A DNA stretch of 64,000 nucleotides from Sitta carolinensis (taxonomy: Eukaryota > Chordata > Aves > Passeriformes > Sittidae), in contig JAVUNC010000019.1 in assembly GCA_032173965.1 (NCBI GenBank), positions 8,804,501 through 8,868,500 on the forward strand, read 5' to 3'. Position numbers and translations under genes: made by a program. This document shows, piece after piece, positions 57,070-64,000 of the stretch; position 1 is the first letter of the stretch; each line of letters starts with the position of its first letter. The notes beneath the pieces were generated by a model. It was given only the letters and a program-made list of their open reading frames with translations. It did not search any database and was not told the origin of the DNA.

Positions 57070-57876
57070 TCAAATGCAGCGAGGTCATTTGTGCACGTTC
57101 ATGCAAATTGCAGATGATACGAAGCTGCGAGGAGTGGCTGATCCACCAGATGCACGTGCTGCCCATCAGAGGGATGCTGACAAGCTGGAGAAGTGCACTG
57201 ACAAGAACCTCCTAAAAAAATGCCAAATCCTACAACTGGGGAGGAATAAACCCTCACATCAGGACCACCTGGGGAAAGCAGCTTGGCAGAGAGGGATCTG
57301 GGCATCCTGATAGTCAGCAAGTTGCACGGGGGTCAGCAATGTGGTCTTGTGGCTGAAAAAGACCAACACTGGTTGTTGGTGATGAAATGTTGCTGAAAGG
57401 TTGAGATATATGACCCTTCCACTCTACTCAGCACTGCTGAGACACATCTGGAGCACTGCCCCCATGTGCTGAGCTCCCCAGTGCCAGAACAACATGGGAG
57501 CTCAGGAATAAGCCCAGCAAGGGGCCACGAAGGCCAGCAAGAGCTCTGCTATGAAGAGAGGGTGGAGAAACAGGGGCTGCTCAGCTAGGACAAGAGAAGG
57601 CTCAGTGGGGATTCATCAATGCTTTGACATACCTGGTGTATGTAAGGTAAAGAAGACAGATTCTTCCTAGTGGTGCCTGGCAACAGAACAAGAGGTGATA
57701 GGCACAAACAGAAATATAGGAAAATATTTGTAGTGTGAGGGTGGATGAGCACTGTGACAGCTTTCCCAGAGTGGTTATGGAGCCTTCATCTTTGGAGAGG
57801 ATGACCAGGACAACCTGTGCAATCTGACTCTGCTCTGAACAGAGGGGTTGGAGAGGTCCCCTCTCACCTTGGCACC
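57070..57876 (+). mobile_element. CR1 LINE with remains of the reverse transcriptase frame
   Basis: The left part still encodes the CR1 reverse transcriptase catalytic box as IADDTKL (57107-57127; usually FADDTKL). GVAD, QRDADKLEK, LQLGRN and QDHLG follow in the right order. Later frames, shifted by indels, give YSALL-like and YEER-like CR1 pieces, then the 3' untranslated region with GTGGTTATGGAGCC and GAGGGGTTGGAGAGGTCCC. Frameshifts and stops show that the element is dead. About 800 bases remain, so the 5' side is truncated; the left edge is approximate. It is antisense to NRXN1 and lies 2.6 kb past the EGF-C exon. Confidence 0.92.
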
Positions 57877-60458
57877 TTTATCACTGACATTTCTGGTTAG
57901 ATATGTCCCCTAAGAGCTCATAGAACAAAACAGAGGTAAGGTATGGTGGGTTAAATACTGGCTGAGAGTGAAACTCCCTCCCATGGGAATATCTACTTCC
58001 TCTTCTCTGCCTGTTTTTTTGTTCTCTCCTCCTTCATCTGTCCAGCATTTTGCAAGAATGACACACTTTCTAAGAGTGTTTCATAGAGATACCATCACTT
58101 TGGTTGAGGGACTAAGTACTAACTGTTTCTCTTATTAACACTGACACTTTTTTTAAGTGGTCACGTTTTTGGAATTTGAGACTAAAATTGTCTCTGTCTA
58201 TGAGATTTTGACTTCTTAAGTATTCCATTTTATATAAAGTAGCATATTCACTTGTAAAATGAGCCAAGGGCCTGCCTGAGTAGCAACACTGGGTTCAATC
58301 TGAGCTTCTGTCAACCAATGCTGCTCCACGCACAATCTGCAATGGAAATGCTCAGGAAGGTGCCTACACCCTTCCTGAAGGGGAGGCATTCTCAGCAACG
58401 AGCAGGTGCTATTCCAGACCTGCTGCTGGAAGGTTTCCTCACATGAATGGAATTTGTCTTATTTCAGTGTCTGTGGCGTGCAGCCTGTGCCACTTCTCAA
58501 AAGCTGTAGTAACATTTCATCGTTTCTCTTCCCATTGTGCTCTTCCCAAACACAGCACAGAGCAGGCTTGGAGCATGCAGATGACATTGACATCATTTTT
58601 ACTCCTTTCTAGCTCATTTACTGTTAAGAAACTTCTCTCTTGTTAGATGGGTTTTGGAGATGTTTTAGGTATCTGAACTTTTCTAAGGAGCCAAGATAAA
58701 GTAGAAACCAAATAAATGTATTATATTTGCTAGACTGTCCATTCTATTATAAAACAGACATATCGAGGATAAAGTTATATTGTGATAAAATTCAAAAATG
58801 TAAAAAAGATTTTTCTGGGAATAAAAGAAGTGTTTTTAGCAACCACCTTCTAAAAGGACTCCTTTACCATCATCAGAAATGGCATATTGTGAAATATCTC
58901 AATGGTGTGCCATGTAGTCCATGAGGTTACTATAAAAATAACATTCACAGGTAATTATATTTCTTAAATAAGCTCATCAATTTAAAAATTTATACATTAG
59001 CTGTCACTTGAAGAAATAATTCATAGAATATTCCAGGTCCACACAACAATTACTACTAAAAGTTATAAACCGAGTTTTCTTTGTTAGATGTCATATTTGC
59101 AACTTTCTATTCATAGGTTTTAGTTAACTTCCGAAACAACTCAAAAGGTCACAAAACAGAAATAACAATGTAAATGCAAAACAGAAATATTTTTCTCTTG
59201 TAGTAGATCGAGGGATGAAACTTTAAAAATGTAAGTTTAGCAATTTGACTAATCATGTACATTGCTGGGAAGTGCAAACTCATATACATAAAGTAAACCC
59301 AAACCTTTGCTCAAATCATTGAAAGTTTTTCAATACCACATTTCATTTCTACCATGGGAGCAACTGCAGAGAAATAGAATGAGTCCTTTCATCCTTTCCC
59401 TAGTTTTCAAACTATGGAACTTACATGGGAATAAATGTTTTTTTTTTTTTTTTTTGGTTTTTTTTTTTTTTTTTTTGCATGCAGTTAATTTTCTAGCTTT
59501 GTGATAAATACAATTTGAGCCAAAAGAGTTTCAGATTATAAATATTGTGGTGGTTTTGGGTTTGTCCAAGATGGCATGCTTGCTGTAGAGTGGAGGACCA
59601 GAACAAGACAAAAAGATCCAGAATACTTGACTAGGCAGTTATACAACACTTCTATCATCAGTCATTTTTTTCAGGTAAATGTATACAAATAGAAATAAAA
59701 CTGCCTTAAAGAAATTTCATCTTCATATGGTTATAAAAATGTGTGACATTTGGATATTAGAAATGTGATAAATTAAAACCAAAAGTTAGCAGCTTACTTT
59801 TATCATTTACCATGGAACATTATGGCTCTTCCATTATTATTCCACCATCACTCCAGCATAATTCTATTTAGATCAATAAGGTTAGATTGGAATAAAACTA
59901 CATTATGAAGCTGGTGAATCAGGACTCTTATTTTTGACACATTTAAGCTTTTCCTGGAAGACCAGATGGTTGCTGTGTGTTATTCAGATGAAATCTAAAA
60001 GAACTAAAATACTCAGCATGCTTTTATTATTGGTATGTTTAGTGTGTCACCTACAGAAAACCACAAAGGGAGATAATAAGCCTTCTCAACTGTTTCACAG
60101 TAATTATAGCCCTTATGATAGTGTTACATTAAGATAAGAAAATGTAAAATGTGTTTTCAATCAGAAAAAAAAATCCATTTGTAATATTTATGCAGGAAAA
60201 GGACTGCATCAAACAGGTAACCATCAGTAGATTAGACTTGGAATCAAGTGTGAAAAACCCGAGTTCTGCCTGTGTTTGATACTGTACATTGTCCAAAATT
60301 TATAAAGCATGGTCTTTGTTCTTACCACAGGCCTTACAGCTTTTCACAGGATTTACCAGTCCAGTTCAATATCTAATATTAAAACAATATAAAGCTTTAG
60401 GCACTTGCTTCAAATGTTGCCTTGGAGGTCTCAGGTGATGAGAGGGGCATTTTTTATT
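57877..60458. other. Intronic stretch between the CR1 and the NRXN1 exon
   Basis: No element recognised except paired T runs at 59438-59455 and 59458-59476 split by GG. The DNA right next to the donor shows nothing beyond the splice site itself. Confidence 0.6.
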
Positions 60459-60464
60459 ACTTAC
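60459..60464 (-). other. NRXN1: 5' splice site (donor) of the NRXN1 EGF-C exon
   Basis: The minus-strand sequence is GTAAGT, a perfect consensus donor, directly after the single phase-1 base C that follows the Cys-Asn-Asp codons. It opens the long intron that fills the rest of the window to the left. Confidence 0.92.
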
Positions 60465-60584
60465 GGTCATTGCACAATGGTCCACTAAAGGAGGTCATGC
60501 TGCAGTCACAGCTGAATCCATCCCACTGCTGTAAGCACACGCCCTGGTTTGCACAGGAATCCTCTTGGCACGTGGTGCTGGGGC
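60465..60584 (-). CDS. NRXN1: Neurexin-1 alpha, internal exon encoding the third EGF-like domain
   Basis: Neurexins are presynaptic single-pass adhesion proteins that bind neuroligins, LRRTMs, cerebellins and other partners; the alpha form alternates LNS and EGF-like domains. Read on the minus strand, this exon gives the last two bases of a codon, 39 full codons starting [10 protein letters not shown], and one base of the next codon. It is thus a symmetric phase 1-1 exon of 120 bases. Six cysteines sit at residues 5, 10, 16, 25, 27 and 37 (spacing x4, x5, x8, x1, x9), the EGF pattern. The segments [24 protein letters not shown] and SFSGPLCND match vertebrate NRXN1 EGF-C as remembered. NRXN2 and NRXN3 differ at the QQW and SFSGPL positions. 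One difference is Ala at residue 11, where mammalian NRXN1 has Ser from memory. The next codon should be the Pro that opens the sixth LNS domain, but that exon is not in the window. The exon belongs to alpha transcripts only, since beta-neurexin starts further downstream. The family call is nearly certain; the paralogue call is strong but made without a search. Confidence 0.95.
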
Positions 60585-60610
60585 CTAATGAGAACACACA
60601 AAGAAGGACT
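60585..60610 (-). other. NRXN1: 3' splice site (acceptor) of the NRXN1 EGF-C exon
   Basis: On the minus strand a pyrimidine-rich run, CCTTCTTTGTGTGTTCTC, leads into ATTAG directly before the first exon base. The acceptor AG is the complement of bases 60585-60586. The phase, with two codon bases in the exon, fits a split glycine codon before Pro-Ser-Thr-Thr-Cys, as in other vertebrate neurexins. Confidence 0.9.
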
Positions 60611-62480
60611 TGCACTTCATCTTCCAAAGAAAGGAACGTCTCAGCGGGTCACACTGAGTGGTTGCCAACATCTCAAATCAAATGAGCAAAGAGTTACCAA
60701 GTCAAACGCACATAAAGTCGCTGGTTTTGGAGCAGCATGTAACATTAAAAGGGGGGGTTGCTTTAGTTGCAAGATTACTATGTCAAACACATAAGAACGC
60801 ACAAAATGGAAGCAGAATTACTCCAGGTACAGTGGGAGTGTTAACTTTCTTGAAGTTATTTGCTAATCTTGTGTCAGACCATTAACTGGCTAAACGTTGT
60901 CTAAAAACTTCATTATTTCTTCCCGTAAATACATTTCAAACAGCAAAGCCAAATGCTACAGGAATCAAAACTCTGAGATATGAAAGATTGGATAATGACA
61001 AAATGAAAACAAGTTTTAATAAATCATAAAATGAAGCTACGCTATTACAATTATTTTAGTACCACAAATTATTTTAAATGATTTAGGTCTGAAATTCAGA
61101 GCAGTTTGGGATTCTTTGGCTGGAATGTTGACAAGAACCAATTCACATGCTTTAATGATCCCATGCAGGTTCCTTCTTAAAGGGGAAATGCAGAAAATCA
61201 GACTACTAATGAACTGGCATGCCAAAATGTGACATTCACATGAAAAAACAAAGCTACTCTATTTCTAGAGAATCATAACTAGACTACTGAAATATAAAGA
61301 AATTTCAAAAAGGAATGATCAAAGCACTAAAGCAATCACTATACAAACATATTCAAGACTGAAAGCCTTTATGCAAGCAATGCTGGAAAATGGAGGTTCA
61401 TTTAGCCCATTGTTTTAGAGGTGTGAAAGGCAAAATCAACAACAAAATAGCACACTTTAGTTCTGAAATGTACAGGGCATTTATTGCAGAAATCCAACTG
61501 TGCATTGGGGGTTTCAGTCTTGTTTAATACACACAGGGCTATCTACCTTGCAAATCAGCTTTCATCAATGCAACTTTGTCAGCAAAATAAAAAAAGCAAA
61601 ATATAGTAAATGTTAGTAAGCAATATTGAAATGGCAGCAAACACAGAAAAAAACCATTCAGAATAAAGTGCATGCTGCTGTTAAAGAGAGAAAGAAATGC
61701 CATATAATGCAAACAAATTAATGCTAATAGCCATAAATCTTCAGGCAAGCCAAAATAAGAAAGCAGTAATTTGCCAGTATTTTACTAGAAATATAATGGT
61801 TAATTGAGCTGATGACATGTAATGGAGGAAAATTAAAAGTGTGGGTTTTTTCTTCCTTGGATAGTTATGAATGCATTAACAGAGTAAATGCATGGCTGAA
61901 TCCTGACTAGCCCTTTGTCATGTTCAGATGCACTGAATTCAAGAATAATTAGCACCATCACCCTCTGTGGTCTGCCTTTTTCTAGGCCCTTCTCTCTCAC
62001 TGGTGAATGAAGACTGAAATACAGACCAGGAACCACAGCTTACTATGAGCTCTCACACACATTTCACACTAACTCTTGACACTAGAGTTAAAATTTGGTT
62101 CTGGGTTTATAAAAGTGTCCCAAATTGTTTTGGAGGAGGCAGGTCAATATCAGTTTGAAACTCCCACAGCCAGTCATTGATGACAGGGCAAAGCTGCTCC
62201 AAAGATTACGGAAATAAAGCAAAAATCACGCCCCAGAGAGAAACCCTTGTAACCTTTCTTTCCCATTAGATCTTCAAGTATCTCTTGATTTGCTGGTATT
62301 TTAAAAGAAATCCATATCAATATGATTTAAGTCAGCTCAGTGGCCTGTTCCTTTAAATGAGGCACAGCTCAGTCTCTGCAGCAGGGCTTGAACAGTCACC
62401 AAAGTCACTGGGAGGGAGGGCAGGGTAAACTGCATCCCTGTCTTGGCAAAATTATTACTTCTTCTATTTTCTCTTGCTAG

Positions 62481-62570
62481 GATAATAATAATAATAATAA
62501 TAATAATATAATAATAATAATAATAATAATAATTAATAATAATAAATAATAATAATAATAGTAATAAATA
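62481..62570. repeat. (AAT)n microsatellite with interruptions
   Basis: GATAATAATAATAATAAT continues for about 90 bases with a few single-base slips (ATATAATA, AATTAATA, AAATAAT, AGTAATAAA). It sits about 1.9 kb upstream of the NRXN1 exon in transcript terms. Confidence 0.95.
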
Positions 62571-63239
62571 CCACCACCTATAGGTGACTGCAGCAGGCAG
62601 ACATTAGATAGCGATTTCCTTTTCTTTGGCGTTCTGAGCCCAGAAGTTTGAACATTTGGGCATTACATCACCCTTTCTTGAGCAGAGGATTATAATGACA
62701 GAATCCCGTAGCTGACAAGACACAATTTTTCTCACCAGATTCTGCTACTAGGAAACTTTACAGAGCTGAAGTGAAAATATCTGTAGGTGTTTAAATGTTA
62801 TATATTCATGGATTTATTTACACTTTAGTTATGCAATGTTGAATTTCCTCATCTTTGCAAAAGTAGAGCAAAAGTCACAAGGACTTGAAAGTAGAGGACC
62901 CTGTAGGCACATTAGGAAGTGCATGTGAAAACTCATATTTAGGAAAAAATAGAGATACAATCTCACCAAAAAAGTGAGGTATTTTTCTTAGTATTAAATT
63001 AATTCTTAGCACTCTTGGTTTATCTATATTAGTAATTATTCTAAAATTGCCATCAAGACTAGCTTGCATATAAGCATTTCTTTTGGCAAAAGTAGGATTA
63101 TTTTTTCTCAAAGAAGAGAAGACAACTGTTTAATGGTGGTAAATACTATGATATTTACCATAACAAGTTCATCTTTTCCTATATTTATATATTGAAAAAA
63201 ATAGGGTAGTTAGTAAAAATACTGTAATACACCCTTCTC

Positions 63240-63275
63240 TTTTTCCATATTCAATTTTTTTCCATATTCAATTTT
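63240..63275. repeat. Two-copy short tandem duplication
   Basis: TTTTTCCATATTCAATTTT is repeated back to back with a period of about 18 bases. A similar two-copy unit, TTTATATTATACAAT, lies at 63412-63440 with a period of 14. Confidence 0.85.
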
Positions 63276-64000
63276 TAAATATTCTAATTTATTCAGTCTT
63301 CACTGCAGACTTTTTAATTGACCGAGTTTGTGATCTCCTTTACTTGTCCTACGTGAGGGCTTGCATGCAATATAGACCACAAAAAAACATTATCAACTGA
63401 CACATAGATGTTTTATATTATACAATTTATATTATACAATACATTATAAAAAAATTCTTATCTTACTATGAAGAATCTTTATGTATGTTATTATTGTGAT
63501 TTTTTCATACAATTAATATAATACACAAATTACTTTTTATATGACATGTACAAACAGTACATTTTTTTCTTATAACTATATCAAAACTATGGTTGCATCA
63601 TGCTTTATTTTATGTGGGAAAAGGAAGTACAATTGATTTGACTATGGGAAAACAGTGTTGACACAACCTGGCTTTGGGGTTTGCCATTAACAATTGAAAG
63701 AGGTGGTTAGCATATTTATCTTTCTAGCTGTTAGTTTCTATCTGTTCTAGTCATTGAAAATTTGTCAGCAAGGTGGATTCAGCCAAGTGTAAATTATGTT
63801 TTATGTTCAATGATAGAGATATCTGTCTGCCTGTGGTTGAAGCTTCAAAACACAAACCTTCCAACTTGCCATAGCAATCCAATGGTTGGTCTTGCTAAAA
63901 GCGTTTAATGAACAAGTACGAAATCTAACAGATAAATTAATTAGGAGTATATTATGGCTTCAGACTTTGACAGTTTGATTGAAGAAAGAAAAAGAGTTTT

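Larger units (their letters stand above)
1..60464 (-). other. NRXN1: NRXN1 intron after the EGF-C exon (5' part, incomplete)
   Basis: No further neurexin coding sequence was found on either strand between the EGF-C donor and the left edge, so at least 60 kb is intron. Neurexin genes are known for introns of tens to hundreds of kilobases. In vertebrates the beta-neurexin first exon lies in this intron. That exon is GC-rich and encodes a signal peptide followed by a His-rich stretch, and nothing like it is present here. The intron is AT-rich with CR1 fragments, microsatellites and many poly-A or poly-T runs, listed separately. Confidence 0.85.
60585..64000 (-). other. NRXN1: NRXN1 intron before the EGF-C exon (3' part, incomplete)
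   Basis: This stretch holds no exon that I can recognise. It contains an (AAT)n microsatellite near 62.5 kb, two short tandem duplications near 63.25 and 63.42 kb, and otherwise unremarkable AT-rich DNA. The upstream exon, expected to encode the end of the fifth LNS domain, must lie beyond the right edge. Confidence 0.8.

Noticed and set aside
60422..60885. Plus-strand open frames overlapping the NRXN1 exon
   Set aside because: They are the reverse side of the real minus-strand exon and intron flank, with no domain content of their own.

Overview
The window is animal nuclear DNA, most likely from a bird. It is AT-rich, has almost no coding sequence, is full of homopolymer runs and simple repeats, and carries several CR1 LINE fragments, the typical dispersed repeat of avian and other sauropsid genomes. 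The CR1 copies have the usual 3' end with repeats of the ATTCTRTGA type. I recognised no LTR element, SINE, tRNA, rRNA or CRISPR array. The species cannot be named from this sequence.

One real coding segment stands out: a 120-base exon on the minus strand at 60465-60584. It encodes the third EGF-like domain (EGF-C) of an alpha-neurexin, and the residues fit NRXN1 better than NRXN2 or NRXN3 as I remember those proteins. It has a consensus acceptor and donor, both phase 1, and six EGF cysteines. The rest of the window is therefore read as two NRXN1 introns. Bases 60585-64000 are the 3' end of the intron before this exon. Bases 1-60464 are the 5' part of the very long intron after it, which should lead to the sixth LNS domain. 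In vertebrates that intron also holds the beta-neurexin promoter, but no CpG-rich beta first exon is visible here, so it probably lies beyond the left edge.

Layout, left to right: the 3' tip of a CR1 at the left edge; an old, diverged CR1 near 8.9-9.2 kb; tetranucleotide repeats at 9.6 and 19.4 kb; a young-looking CR1 3' end at 18.5-18.8 kb; a (TA)n repeat at 28.7 kb; a G-quadruplex motif at 35.45 kb; a minus-strand CR1 at 41.0-41.3 kb; a 13-base minisatellite at 43.0 kb; a compound (TA)n(GA)n repeat at 44.2 kb; two islands of higher GC at 14.5 and 46.6 kb; a CpG-bearing patch with an RFX X-box and an exon-like segment at 52.4-52.6 kb; a longer CR1 with reverse transcriptase remains at 57.1-57.9 kb; the NRXN1 exon; and an (AAT)n repeat at 62.5 kb.

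The most unusual non-coding signal is the 52.4-52.6 kb patch. The open reading frames of 60-160 codons elsewhere show no recognisable protein and are treated as chance.
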